A stretch of 64,000 nt of DNA from Porphyrobacter sp. SLTP (lineage in GTDB: Bacteria; Pseudomonadota; Alphaproteobacteria; Sphingomonadales; Sphingomonadaceae), in assembly GCF_009905735.1 (NCBI RefSeq), contig NZ_JAAALE010000004.1:1-64000 (forward strand), written 5' to 3'. The notes below the pieces were generated by a model that saw nothing but the letters and a program-made list of their open reading frames with translations, ran no database searches and had not been told where the DNA came from. The position numbers and the translations under genes are program-made. Within the stretch, counting starts at the first letter, position 1. Every line of letters begins with the position of its first letter. Of the stretch, positions 17,944 through 26,298 are shown piece by piece.

Positions 17944-17973
17944 GGGCGCTGCGAGGAATCGCAGCGCCCTTTT
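17944..17973 (+). terminator. Rho-independent terminator after rpoH
   Basis: gggcgctgcga (17944-17954) pairs with tcgcagcgccc (17959-17969) around a 4-nt loop and is followed by tttt. It lies 74 bp after the rpoH stop and just before the convergent M20 gene. Confidence 0.85.
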
Positions 17974-18019
17974 CGCTGTCAGGCCCGCCAATGTTTAACG
18001 TGGAACATTGGCAGAACGA

Positions 18020-19351
18020 TTACTTCGCCGGGGCCAGATCGAGCACTGCAGCGACCATCGCCCGCGTCCCCAGCACCACACTTTCGCGCGGGGCGACCTG
18101 GAACAGCGGGGAATGGTGGCCGGCAATCGGCGGACCACCGGCCTTGGCCGCGGCGATCCGCTCCGGCGTCGTCCCGCCGACCGCGAAGTAGTAACCCGGC
18201 ACGCCGGTATCGGCCGCAACGAAATAGGAGAAATCCTCGGCCCCCATGTTCTTCTGCTCGAACGGGACGAAGGCCGAAGCTCCCAATTCGCGCTGCATCA
18301 CCGCATTGAGGCGGCGCGCAAGCACGGCGTCGTTGATGGTGGTCGGCGTGCCAGGCAGGCGCGTCACGGTAACCGGCATATTGTCGGGCAAGCCATGCGC
18401 CTTGCCGATATTCACCGCGATCCGTTCAACCGTGGCGATCACCTGTTCGCGGGTCTCTTCGTCATTGGCGCGCACCGTCACTTGCAGCTTCGCCTCATCC
18501 GAGATGATGTTGTGCTTGGACCCGGCATGGAACGAGCCGACGGTCACCACCACCGGCTTGGTCGGCGAGATTTCGCGGCTGTCGATCGATTGCAGCGCGG
18601 TGACGACCTGCGAGGCGATATAGACCGGATCGCGCCCTAGATGCGGCGCTGCGCCGTGGGTGCCGATCCCCGGTACGCGGATGTCGAGCGAATCCGAGGA
18701 TGAGTACTGGATGCCTTCGGAAGCGGAGACCTTGCCCGTCTCCAGTTCGGCGGCGACATGGAAGGCCAGCGCATAGTCAGGCTTGCCGAAGCGCTTGTAC
18801 AGCCCGTCGTCCATCATCGCCTTGGCCCCGCGCACGACTTCCTCGGCGGGCTGGACGATGAACATCAGCGTGCCCTTCCACTGGCTCTTCATGGCCACCA
18901 GCCGCCGCGCGGTGCCCACCAGCGAGGTGATGTGCACATCATGCCCGCAGGCGTGCATCACCGGATATTCCTTGCCATCCTCGCCGACCTGCATCGCCTT
19001 GGAGGCATAGCGGAGGCCGGTTTTCTCCTCGACCGGCAGCCCGTCCATATCCGCGCGCAGCAGGATCAGCGGGCCATCGCCGTTCTTCAGGATGCCGACC
19101 ACGCCGGTCTTGCCGACGCCTGTCGTCACCTCCAGCCCGGCCGCTTTCAGTTCCGCCGCCATTTTGGCCGCCGTGCGATTTTCAAGGAAACCCATCTCGG
19201 GATTCTGGTGGAAATCAAGGAACAGCGGGGCGAGGTAATTGTCGTACTCCGCCTCAATCGCCGCCTTGGTCGCGGGCGCTTCGGCGAGCGCGGGCCCGGC
19301 GGCAAGGACGAGCGCGATGGCGCTGGCGGCGGCGGCGTGGAACAGGCGCAT
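18020..19351 (-). CDS. Exported M20-family amidohydrolase (hippurate/N-acyl amino acid hydrolase-like)
   Basis: Metal-dependent hydrolase of 443 residues with a signal peptide (RLFHAAAASAIALVLAAGPA). Visible metal-binding segments are ILLRADMDGLPVEE, HACGHDVHITSL and IVQPAEEVVRGA, as in the M20D group that cleaves N-acyl or indole conjugates. The lid domain is central (residues about 215-330). The start MRLFHAAAA at 19351 gives the signal peptide; an upstream in-frame start would add 90 residues overlapping the mtgA region. The acyl substrate is unknown. Confidence 0.88.
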   Translation of the reverse strand: MRLFHAAAASAIALVLAAGPALAEAPATKAAIEAEYDNYLAPLFLDFHQNPEMGFLENRTAAKMAAELKAAGLEVTTGVGKTGVVGILKNGDGPLILLRADMDGLPVEEKTGLRYASKAMQVGEDGKEYPVMHACGHDVHITSLVGTARRLVAMKSQWKGTLMFIVQPAEEVVRGAKAMMDDGLYKRFGKPDYALAFHVAAELETGKVSASEGIQYSSSDSLDIRVPGIGTHGAAPHLGRDPVYIASQVVTALQSIDSREISPTKPVVVTVGSFHAGSKHNIISDEAKLQVTVRANDEETREQVIATVERIAVNIGKAHGLPDNMPVTVTRLPGTPTTINDAVLARRLNAVMQRELGASAFVPFEQKNMGAEDFSYFVAADTGVPGYYFAVGGTTPERIAAAKAGGPPIAGHHSPLFQVAPRESVVLGTRAMVAAVLDLAPAK

Positions 19352-19451
19352 GGAATTCTCCCCTAGGTGTGGACACAGGTAGCCACGGCGCGGCCCCGCC
19401 TGCAAGCGCCGATGCTTCCCTGCGCCGGATTGCTGCGCTAGAGCCTGCGCC

Positions 19452-20120
19452 GTGATCACGATCCTGCGCCTCATCGCCAAGGCCTTTGGCGCCTTTATCG
19501 GTCTTACGCTGGTGCTGGTGGTGGCGTTCAAGTGGATTCCGGTTCCCGTCACCGCGACCATGCTGATGGACGAGAACGGCATCACCAAGGACTGGGAAAG
19601 CCTCGACAATATCGACCGCAATCTGGTGAGCGCAGTGATCGCAGCCGAGGATTCGCGCTTCTGCGAGCATTACGGCTTCGATGCCGAGGCGATCGAGCAG
19701 GCGATGAAGGAGAACATGGAAGGCGGGCGCATCCGCGGCGGATCGACCATCAGCCAGCAGACCGCCAAGAACGTCTTTCTGTGGCAGGGCGGCGGGTTCT
19801 TCCGCAAGGGGTTGGAGGCGTGGTTCACCTTCTGGATCGAAACGATCTGGGGCAAGCGGCGGATCATGGAGGTCTATCTCAACGTCGCCGAGACCGGGAT
19901 CGGCACCTATGGCGCCGAAGCGGGGACGCAGCGCTATTTCGGCCATTCCGCCGCACGCCTTTCACCGGACGAGGCGAGCCGGATGGCCGCGGCCCTCCCC
20001 AGCCCCAAGAAGCGCTCGGTCAAAAGCCCGGGAGGGTGGCTTGCGCGCCACGGTAACCGGATCGAACGCCGGATCGGGATCGTCAGGCGTGACGGGCTCG
20101 ACGCCTGCGTCTATAACTGA
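19452..20120 (+). CDS. mtgA: Monofunctional biosynthetic peptidoglycan transglycosylase
   Basis: Inner-membrane GT51 glycosyltransferase of 222 residues that polymerises lipid II into glycan strands. One N-terminal anchor helix (AFGAFIGLTLVLVVAFKW) precedes the motifs AAEDSRFCEHYGFD (catalytic Glu), GGSTISQQTAKN, WGKRRIMEVYLNVAETG and ARLSPDEASRMAAALPSP. GTG start. It is divergent from the M20 gene and followed 6 bp later by a CDF transporter. Confidence 0.94.
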   Translation: MITILRLIAKAFGAFIGLTLVLVVAFKWIPVPVTATMLMDENGITKDWESLDNIDRNLVSAVIAAEDSRFCEHYGFDAEAIEQAMKENMEGGRIRGGSTISQQTAKNVFLWQGGGFFRKGLEAWFTFWIETIWGKRRIMEVYLNVAETGIGTYGAEAGTQRYFGHSAARLSPDEASRMAAALPSPKKRSVKSPGGWLARHGNRIERRIGIVRRDGLDACVYN

Positions 20121-20126
20121 CCCGAC

Positions 20127-21071
20127 ATGCACGCGCACGCCCATCATCACCAGCACAGCAGCGGGGCGTCGGACTGCCACGGGCTGCATGATTCGCACGG
20201 CCACCACCATGCGCCGGCCGATTTCGGCAATGCGTTCCTGATCGGCATCGGGCTCAACATCGTCTTTGTCGTGATCGAAGGTGCGGCAGGCCTGATCTAT
20301 GGTTCGATGGCGCTGGTGGCGGATGCTGGACACAATCTGTCCGACGTGCTGGCACTGGTGCTGGCCTGGGTCGCGAGCATCGCCGCGCGCCGGCCGCCCT
20401 CGGGCCGCTTCACCTATGGCTTCAAAAGCTCCACCATCCTCGCCGCGCTTGGCAATGCGCTGCTGCTGGCGGTGGCAATCGGGGCGATCCTGTTCGAAAC
20501 CCTCCACCGGATCATGACCCCGCAAGAGCCGCAGGGCATGGCGATGATGATCGTCGCCGGGATCGGGATCGCGATCAATGCGTTGACGGCCATGCTGTTT
20601 CTGAAGGGGCAAGAGGACATCAATATCCGCGGAGCCTATCTCCACATGGCCGCCGATGCGCTGGTGTCGCTCGGCGTGGTCGTGGCGGGGCTGGCGATTG
20701 TCATCACCGGGCTGTGGTGGATCGATCCGATGGTGAGCCTTGTGATCATCGCGGTGATCGCATGGGGCACGTGGGGCCTTGCGCGTGACAGTCTGACCAT
20801 GGGCCTGCTCGCCGCCCCTGCCCGGATCGATCTGGCCGAGGTCAAGCAGCACCTCGCCAGCTTTGACGGGGTGAGCGCGGTGCATGACCTCCACGTCTGG
20901 CCGATGTCGACCACCGAAGTCGCGCTGACCGCGCATCTGGTGATGCCCGGCCGCCCGGCAGCCGATTCTTTCCTTCGCGATATCGCCGCCTCGCTCGAAA
21001 CGCGCTTTGGCGTGGGCCATGCGACGCTTCAGGTTGAAAGCGGTGAGAACCCCTGTGGAGGCTGCTGCTGA
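20127..21071 (+). CDS. Cation diffusion facilitator metal transporter (CzcD/ZitB-like)
   Basis: Inner-membrane metal/proton antiporter of 314 residues with six helices. The N-terminus is a histidine-rich tail (HAHAHHHQHSSG and HDSHGHHHAP), typical of Zn(II)/Co(II) exporters. Metal site residues are in ADAGHNLSD (helix II) and HMAADALVS (helix V). A cytosolic C-terminal domain follows and ends in NPCGGCC, a cysteine-rich tail that may bind metal. Its TGA overlaps the ATG of the ECF sigma gene by one base, giving translational coupling. Confidence 0.92.
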   Translation: MHAHAHHHQHSSGASDCHGLHDSHGHHHAPADFGNAFLIGIGLNIVFVVIEGAAGLIYGSMALVADAGHNLSDVLALVLAWVASIAARRPPSGRFTYGFKSSTILAALGNALLLAVAIGAILFETLHRIMTPQEPQGMAMMIVAGIGIAINALTAMLFLKGQEDINIRGAYLHMAADALVSLGVVVAGLAIVITGLWWIDPMVSLVIIAVIAWGTWGLARDSLTMGLLAAPARIDLAEVKQHLASFDGVSAVHDLHVWPMSTTEVALTAHLVMPGRPAADSFLRDIAASLETRFGVGHATLQVESGENPCGGCC

Positions 21072-21658
21072 TGGCCGCCCGTCCCCGTCCCGCCTCGGAC
21101 GAAGCGCGCGAAGCGCTGCGCGATGCCATGGCGCGGCTGGCGACCGGCGATCAGGCGGCGCTGGAAGAAATCTATCGCGCCACCCGAGTGAAGCTGTTCG
21201 GCATCTGCCTGCGTATCTTGGGTGATCGAAAGGAAGCCGAGGACGCCTTGCAAGACGTCTATGTCAATCTGTGGCAGCGGGCCGACCGCTATGACCCGAC
21301 CCGCGCGAGCCCGATCGCGTGGCTGGCGGCGTTTGCCCGCAACCGGGCGATTGACCGGCTGCGCACTGGCAAGGTGCGCGGCGGCGCTGTGCCGGTTGAG
21401 GAAGCGGCGCCGCTCGCCGATGAGACGCCGCTCGCCGATATGCTGATGGTCGATGCTGAACAGGCTGCGCAGATTCACAAGTGCCTGGGCGCTCTGGATG
21501 CGCGCACGCAGGGCCATATCCGCGCCGCGTTCTTTGACGGGCAGACCTATGCCCAATTGGCCGAGGCCGCTGACGTTCCGCTCGGCACTATGAAAAGCTG
21601 GATCCGCCGCGGGCTGCAACGCCTGCGCGCCTGTCTCGAAGCGAGCGAAGCAGCATGA
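21071..21658 (+). CDS. ECF sigma-70 family factor (SigK-like)
   Basis: Extracytoplasmic-function sigma factor of 195 residues. Region 2 is DQAALEEIYRATRVKLFGIC to DRLRTGK; region 4 is the HTH AQLAEAADVPLGTMKSWIRR. The acidic linker (EEAAPLADETPLADML) lies between. It overlaps the anti-sigma gene by ATGA, so the pair is translated together. The downstream fasciclin gene and the upstream CDF gene are likely targets or partners. It should be held inactive by the RskA-type protein until an envelope signal. Confidence 0.9.
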   Translation: MAARPRPASDEAREALRDAMARLATGDQAALEEIYRATRVKLFGICLRILGDRKEAEDALQDVYVNLWQRADRYDPTRASPIAWLAAFARNRAIDRLRTGKVRGGAVPVEEAAPLADETPLADMLMVDAEQAAQIHKCLGALDARTQGHIRAAFFDGQTYAQLAEAADVPLGTMKSWIRRGLQRLRACLEASEAA

Positions 21659-22434
21659 GCGCGCCCGAAGATACCGGCCCCGAAGTGACCCGCGACGATC
21701 CGATGATCGCCGCCGAATGGGCGCTCGGCCTGCTCGAAGGCGAGGAACTGCTCGCCGCGCGCGGCAAGGCCGCGACCGATCCGCACTTCGCCTGGCGCAA
21801 GGAATGGTGGGACGATTGGTTCGCCCCGCTGACCGATGGCATGGCCGGAGCCGAGCCGAGCGATCAGGTGTGGGACGGCATCGCCGCCCGCATTGCCGCC
21901 CAGCAGGCCGCTGCCGATGCCGCAGCCGCATCGCCCGAGGCACCTGCCGTCAACGTGGTCGCGCTCGAAGCGCGGGTGCGGCGCTGGCAGTGGGTGGCGG
22001 GGATTTCGTCGATGGCGGCTGCCGTGGCGCTGGCGCTGTTCCTCACCTCGCCCTTGGGTTCGCCCGTCGCGCCGCCCGTTCAGGTCGCCGCCGCCGAACC
22101 GATGGTCGCGACCGTGCCGATTGGCGAGACCGGCCTCAGGCTGGATGTGACCTACATCCCTGAAAGCGAGAAAATGCTGGTCGCCGCGATCGGCCTGACG
22201 GCTGACGGCGTGCATGATCACGAATTGTGGCTCGTGCCCGCTGATGGCTCCGCGCTGCAATCGCTGGGCGTGGTCGCGCCGGGCGAAGTACGCAGCATGG
22301 CGTTGCCCGCCGCGGTCACGGCCAAGCTCAGCGACGGGGCGAGCCTGGTGCTCACCCGCGAGCCGATCGGCGGCAAGCCCGAGGGCGTCGACGCCGGCCC
22401 GGTGGTGGCCAAGGGCGCTTTCAGCCGCGTCTGA
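21655..22434 (+). CDS. RskA-type anti-sigma factor
   Basis: Single-pass inner-membrane regulator of 259 residues. The N-terminal cytosolic part (DDPMIAAEWALGLLEGEE) is typical of anti-sigma domains that clamp an ECF sigma. A membrane helix (WVAGISSMAAAVALALFL) lies near residues 105-125. The C-terminal part matches the RskA periplasmic domain (HELWLVPADGSALQSLG). It is coupled to the sigma factor by a 4-bp overlap. Signal and protease that trigger release are unknown. Confidence 0.9.
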   Translation: MSAPEDTGPEVTRDDPMIAAEWALGLLEGEELLAARGKAATDPHFAWRKEWWDDWFAPLTDGMAGAEPSDQVWDGIAARIAAQQAAADAAAASPEAPAVNVVALEARVRRWQWVAGISSMAAAVALALFLTSPLGSPVAPPVQVAAAEPMVATVPIGETGLRLDVTYIPESEKMLVAAIGLTADGVHDHELWLVPADGSALQSLGVVAPGEVRSMALPAAVTAKLSDGASLVLTREPIGGKPEGVDAGPVVAKGAFSRV

Positions 22435-22575
22435 AGCGTTTTCGCTTCGCCGTATGCAAGCGGCAACTCATCCTCATTAGCAATAAGATCGCATCCGCCT
22501 GCCGCAAGCCTGCGTAGCTTCGTGGCAAGCGGGAGGGCTTGCAGACGTGACATTCCCTTTACGGAGATCCCCACT

Positions 22576-23133
22576 GTGACCCCCAAGAACACCCTGACTG
22601 CCGTGATCGCCGCCGCTCTGGCCGCCACCACCGGCTTTGCCGCACTCCCCGCCGTCGCCCATCAGCATAGCGACCATGCCAAGGCCGCGCCGAACATCGT
22701 CCAGACGGCGATGAGCACCGGCGTCCACAACACCCTCGTCGCCGCCGTCAAGGCCGCTGGCCTCGTCGAAACGCTGAGCGGCCCCGGCCCCTTCACGGTT
22801 TTCGCCCCGACCGACACCGCCTTCGCCAAGCTGCCTGAAGGCACCGTGGCCACCCTGGTGAAGCCGGAAAACAAGGGTATGCTGACCGGCATCCTCACCT
22901 ACCATGCGGTTGCGGGCAAAGTGACCAGTGCCGATCTCGTCAAGCTGATCAACCAGCACGGCGGCGAAGCGACCATCAACACGCTTGCGGGCGGCGAACT
23001 GACCGCGCGCCTTTCGGGTGACAAGATCGTCATCACCGATGCTGCCGGCGGCGTGACCGCCGTGACACAGGCCGACGTCATGACGTCGAACGGCGTGGTT
23101 CACGTCACTGACGGCGTGTTCCTGCCGGGCTGA
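22576..23133 (+). CDS. Exported fasciclin-domain protein
   Basis: Secreted protein of 185 residues: signal peptide (KNTLTAVIAAALAATTGFAA) then a single FAS1 domain with the H1/H2 motifs GPFTVFAPTDTAFAKL and DVMTSNGVVHVTDGV. FAS1 proteins mediate cell or matrix adhesion. The GTG start at 22576 is supported by ggag 8-9 nt upstream. It lies 141 bp downstream of the anti-sigma gene and may have its own promoter in that gap, perhaps used by the ECF sigma. A strong terminator follows. Confidence 0.88.
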   Translation: MTPKNTLTAVIAAALAATTGFAALPAVAHQHSDHAKAAPNIVQTAMSTGVHNTLVAAVKAAGLVETLSGPGPFTVFAPTDTAFAKLPEGTVATLVKPENKGMLTGILTYHAVAGKVTSADLVKLINQHGGEATINTLAGGELTARLSGDKIVITDAAGGVTAVTQADVMTSNGVVHVTDGVFLPG

Positions 23134-23203
23134 TTTTAACGGACAAGCTGGCGCTGTCCCTCAAACCCCCATCCCCTCCATCCGAGGGGCAGCGCTTCTC
23201 CCG

Positions 23204-23241
23204 ACCCCGTCCGGCCTCCCCCCGAGGCCGGGCGGGGTTTT
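23204..23241 (+). terminator. Rho-independent terminator after the fasciclin gene
   Basis: accccgtccggcct (23204-23217) pairs with aggccgggcggggt (23225-23238), one mismatch, around a short C-rich loop, followed by tttt. It ends the sigma/anti-sigma/fasciclin transcription unit. Confidence 0.85.
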
Positions 23242-23265
23242 GATTTGGGGGGATGGACGAATTCT

Positions 23266-23413
23266 ACCCCTCCGTCAGCCGCCTGCGGCGTCTGCCACCT
23301 CCCCATTGCTGCGCAACGGGGAGAGACTTTTTGTTGACCTTACAGTGTGTTAAGTTTCTCCCCGTCCTGCAAGGATGGGGAGGTGGCAGCGGCGCAGCCG
23401 CTGACGGAGGGGT
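23266..23413. repeat. Composite palindromic element, left of the DUF559 gene
   Basis: Outer arms acccctccgtcag...ccacctccccat (23266-23306) and atggggaggtggc...ctgacggaggggt (23375-23413) are reverse complements over about 39 nt. Inner hairpins tgctgcgcaacggggaga and cctgcaagg lie in the loop. A second copy with the same arms and loops lies at 23788-23923, immediately after the gene. The arms end 2 nt before the DUF559 start codon. Confidence 0.8.
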
Positions 23414-23415
23414 AA

Positions 23416-23781
23416 ATGCGCAAGAGCGGCCACAACTACTCCCTCGCCCGCGCGCAACGAAAGAGCCCGAGCCTACCGGAGGGCCTGCTGTGGCGCGAAT
23501 TGCGCGGCAAGATGGGAGGTGTGAAGTTCCGCCGCCAGCACCCGGTCGGGCGCTACGTGCTCGATTTCTATTGCCCGGCTGCCAAGTGCGCGTTCGAGAT
23601 CGACGGGGTCGCACATGACTTGGGAGACCGGCCTGAGCGAGATGCGGCGCGGGACGCTTGGCTGTCGGCACAGGGCATCAGGGTCGTGCGGATCCCGGCG
23701 CGCGATGTGCTCAAAGATCCGGCTCAGGTGGCTGAGGCGATGGCGCTAATGTGTCAGGCGGTCATCGACGGGGAGGCTTGA
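23416..23781 (+). CDS. DUF559 endonuclease-domain protein
   Basis: Small cytosolic protein of 121 residues related to very-short-patch-repair and restriction-like nucleases. The basic N-terminus (RAQRKSPSLPEGLLWRELRG) is followed by the PD-(D/E)xK-like core: FRRQHPVGRYVLDFYC, then CAFEIDGVAHD, then RVVRIPARDVL. Asp in VLDFYC and Glu in FEIDG are the expected metal ligands. Function in cells is unknown. It is isolated and flanked closely on both sides by copies of the same palindromic element, which suggests that gene and repeats form a unit. Confidence 0.85.
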   Translation: MRKSGHNYSLARAQRKSPSLPEGLLWRELRGKMGGVKFRRQHPVGRYVLDFYCPAAKCAFEIDGVAHDLGDRPERDAARDAWLSAQGIRVVRIPARDVLKDPAQVAEAMALMCQAVIDGEA

Positions 23782-23787
23782 AAACAA

Positions 23788-23923
23788 ACCCTCCGTCAGC
23801 GGCTGAGGCCGCTGCCACCTCCCCATTGCTGCGCAACGGGGAGAGGCTTGATGATCCGCTGTTCCTCCCCGTCCTGCAAGGATGGGGAGGTGGTGCGCGT
23901 TGTCAGGCGCGCGACGGAGGGGT
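23788..23923. repeat. Composite palindromic element, right of the DUF559 gene
   Basis: Arms accctccgtcag...ccacctccccat (23788-23826) and atggggaggtggt...gacggaggggt (23882-23923) pair. The loop shares tgctgcgcaacggggaga and cctccccgtcctgcaagg with the left element at 23266-23413. It starts 6 bp after the DUF559 stop and ends about 20 bp before the convergent clpX stop. Confidence 0.8.
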
Positions 23924-23944
23924 GAACCCCGTCAGCGCGACAGA

Positions 23945-25210
23945 TTACGCCGCTTCTTCTTTCTTCTTTTCCAGGCCGATCACGCGGATCGGTTCCTTCT
24001 TGCTCGCGACCACATCGGCGTCGATCACGATCTCGGTCACGCCTTCCATATCCGGCAGGTCGAACATCGTGTCGAGCAGCAGGCCTTCGACAATCGAGCG
24101 CAGGCCGCGCGCGCCGGTCTTGCGCTTGATCGCACGCTCGGCAATCGCCTGAAGCGCGTCGGGCGTGAAGGTCAGTTCGACATCCTCAAGCTCGAACAGC
24201 TTGCGGTACTGCTTCACCAGCGCGTTCTTGGGCTCGTTGAGGATCGTCACCAGCGCCGGCACGTCGAGATCGTGCAGCGTGGCGATCACCGGCAGACGGC
24301 CGACGAATTCGGGGATCAGACCGAACTTGAGGAGATCCTCAGGCTCGGACTTTTCGAGCAGCTCGCCCACGCGGCGCTTGTCAGGATCGGCAACATGCGC
24401 GCCGAAACCGATGCTGCGCTTCTGCAAGCGATCCGCAATGATCTTGTCCAGACCGGCAAAGGCCCCGCCGCAGATGAACAGGATGTTCGTGGTGTCGACC
24501 TGCAAGAATTCCTGCTGCGGATGCTTGCGCCCGCCTTGCGGCGGAACGCTGGCGGTGGTGCCTTCCATCAGCTTGAGTAGCGCTTGCTGCACGCCTTCGC
24601 CCGAAACATCGCGGGTGATCGAGGGGTTTTCGGCCTTGCGCGTGATCTTGTCGATCTCGTCGATGTAGACGATCCCGTGCTGCGCCTTTTCGACATTGTA
24701 GTCGGAGGATTGCAGCAGCTTCAGGATGATGTTCTCGACATCTTCGCCGACATAGCCCGCTTCGGTCAGCGTGGTCGCATCGGCCATCGTGAAGGGCACG
24801 TCGAAGGTGCGTGCCAGCGTTTGCGCCAGCAGCGTCTTGCCCGAACCGGTCGGTCCGACCAGCAGGATGTTCGACTTCGCCAGCTCGACATCGCCCGACT
24901 TGCCGGAGTGCTTCAGCCGCTTGTAGTGGTTGTGCACCGCGACCGAGAGCACGCGCTTCGCGCGGTCCTGCCCGATCACGTAATCATTGAGCTGGGTGAA
25001 GATATCCATCGGCGTGGGGATCTCGCCGTCTTTCTTGCCGGCGATCCCTGCCTTGGTTTCCTCGCGGATGATGTCGTTGCACAGCTCCACGCATTCATCG
25101 CAGATGAACACGGTCGGGCCGGCGATAAGCTTGCGCACCTCGTGCTGCGACTTCCCGCAGAAGCTGCAGTAGAGGGTGCTCTTGCTATCGGATCCGCTCA
25201 ATTTGGTCAT
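23945..25210 (-). CDS. clpX: ClpX, ATP-dependent unfoldase of ClpXP
   Basis: AAA+ unfoldase of 421 residues that delivers substrates to ClpP. The N-terminal zinc-binding domain has [11 protein letters not shown] and [10 protein letters not shown]. The AAA module has Walker [16 protein letters not shown], pore loop GYVGED, Walker [10 protein letters not shown] and the arginine-finger/sensor region FVGRLPVI. The acidic/basic C-terminus LEKKKEEAA is normal. clpP lies upstream on the same strand after a gap of about 210 bp, so each may have its own promoter. Confidence 0.97.
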   Translation of the reverse strand: MTKLSGSDSKSTLYCSFCGKSQHEVRKLIAGPTVFICDECVELCNDIIREETKAGIAGKKDGEIPTPMDIFTQLNDYVIGQDRAKRVLSVAVHNHYKRLKHSGKSGDVELAKSNILLVGPTGSGKTLLAQTLARTFDVPFTMADATTLTEAGYVGEDVENIILKLLQSSDYNVEKAQHGIVYIDEIDKITRKAENPSITRDVSGEGVQQALLKLMEGTTASVPPQGGRKHPQQEFLQVDTTNILFICGGAFAGLDKIIADRLQKRSIGFGAHVADPDKRRVGELLEKSEPEDLLKFGLIPEFVGRLPVIATLHDLDVPALVTILNEPKNALVKQYRKLFELEDVELTFTPDALQAIAERAIKRKTGARGLRSIVEGLLLDTMFDLPDMEGVTEIVIDADVVASKKEPIRVIGLEKKKEEAA

Positions 25211-25419
25211 TCCTGTGTCCTCGAATCCAGCCCTGCACGCTGCGCTACGCGGATGGCGGATTCGTCAAGTGTATCCATGGCACCAGATGAATCAACACAT
25301 GGCGCGATATTTCGTGTTGTTACCATAGCGGCACTGCTGCCGGATGAATGGGAAAAGCGGCCTTGTAAGGCCACTGTCCCGCCCCGGTGCAGGTGGCAGG
25401 CAAAGCCTTGATGCTGGCC

Positions 25420-26124
25420 TTACTCAGGCGCGCCGCCCGAACCGAGCTCATCGCTGGTTTCGTCGTTTTCGGGCCGGGTCTCGAACACCTTGTCGACCAG
25501 ACCAAAGGCCTTGGCTTCTTCGGCTTCGAGGAAAGTGTCGCGGTCCATCGCCTTTTCGATTTCCTCAAGGCTGCGGCCGGTGAACTTCACATAGAGGTCG
25601 TTCATGCGGCTGCGGATGCGCAGGATTTCGCGCGCCTGAATCTCGATGTCCGAAGCCATCCCGCGCGCGCCGCCCGAAGGCTGGTGGATCATGATCCGCG
25701 CATTGGGGAGCGCCACGCGCATACCCGGCTCGCCCGCGGCCAGCAGGAAGCTGCCCATGCTGGCGGCCTGGCCGATGCACACGGTCGATACGCGCGGCTT
25801 GATGTACTGCATGGTGTCGAAGATCGCGAGGCCGGCCGTCACCACGCCGCCCGGCGAGTTGATGTACATGCTGATCGGCTTCGAAGGGTTTTCGCTTTCG
25901 AGGAACAGCAGCTGCGCCACGATCAGCGAGGCCATGCCGTCTTCGACCTGACCGGTGACGAACACGATGCGTTCGCGCAGCAGGCGCGAGAAGATATCAA
26001 AGCTGCGTTCACCGCGGCTCGTCTGCTCGACGACCATCGGCACCAGCGCGCCCGTAACGGGATCGCGCGTGAACTGTCCCTGGGTGCCGTGGGTTTCGCC
26101 GGAATTGCCGAACAGATCGATCAT
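25420..26124 (-). CDS. clpP: ClpP, ATP-dependent protease proteolytic subunit
   Basis: Tetradecameric serine peptidase subunit of 234 residues. The catalytic Ser is in [16 protein letters not shown] (about 122) and His in [11 protein letters not shown] (about 147). The start [10 protein letters not shown] at 26124 is chosen; a start at 26187 would add 21 residues. The N-terminal [10 protein letters not shown] matches the mature axial loop. The acidic C-terminal tail ([13 protein letters not shown]) is longer than in E. coli. With clpX it forms the ClpXP protease, which in alphaproteobacteria degrades CtrA using CpdR and RcdA. Confidence 0.96.
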   Translation of the reverse strand: MIDLFGNSGETHGTQGQFTRDPVTGALVPMVVEQTSRGERSFDIFSRLLRERIVFVTGQVEDGMASLIVAQLLFLESENPSKPISMYINSPGGVVTAGLAIFDTMQYIKPRVSTVCIGQAASMGSFLLAAGEPGMRVALPNARIMIHQPSGGARGMASDIEIQAREILRIRSRMNDLYVKFTGRSLEEIEKAMDRDTFLEAEEAKAFGLVDKVFETRPENDETSDELGSGGAPE

Positions 26125-26298
26125 GTCAGTGCCGTGTCCTTCGTAGGTGTCGATACGGCTATGTCGGACGCTGGGGGGCAATTTCAAGGGCGTTTACCTT
26201 GTCCCTGTGAATTGGTGTGCATTGGCGGCGTATAAGCACCGCCATCCGGGGCGTTTTGCCCCTTGCTGTTGCGCATAACCGTGGCAAACCCCTGAGCA

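Noticed and set aside
23266-23923. CRISPR-like array suggested by repeated palindromes
   Set aside because: Only two composite units flank a gene, with no regular spacers and no cas genes.
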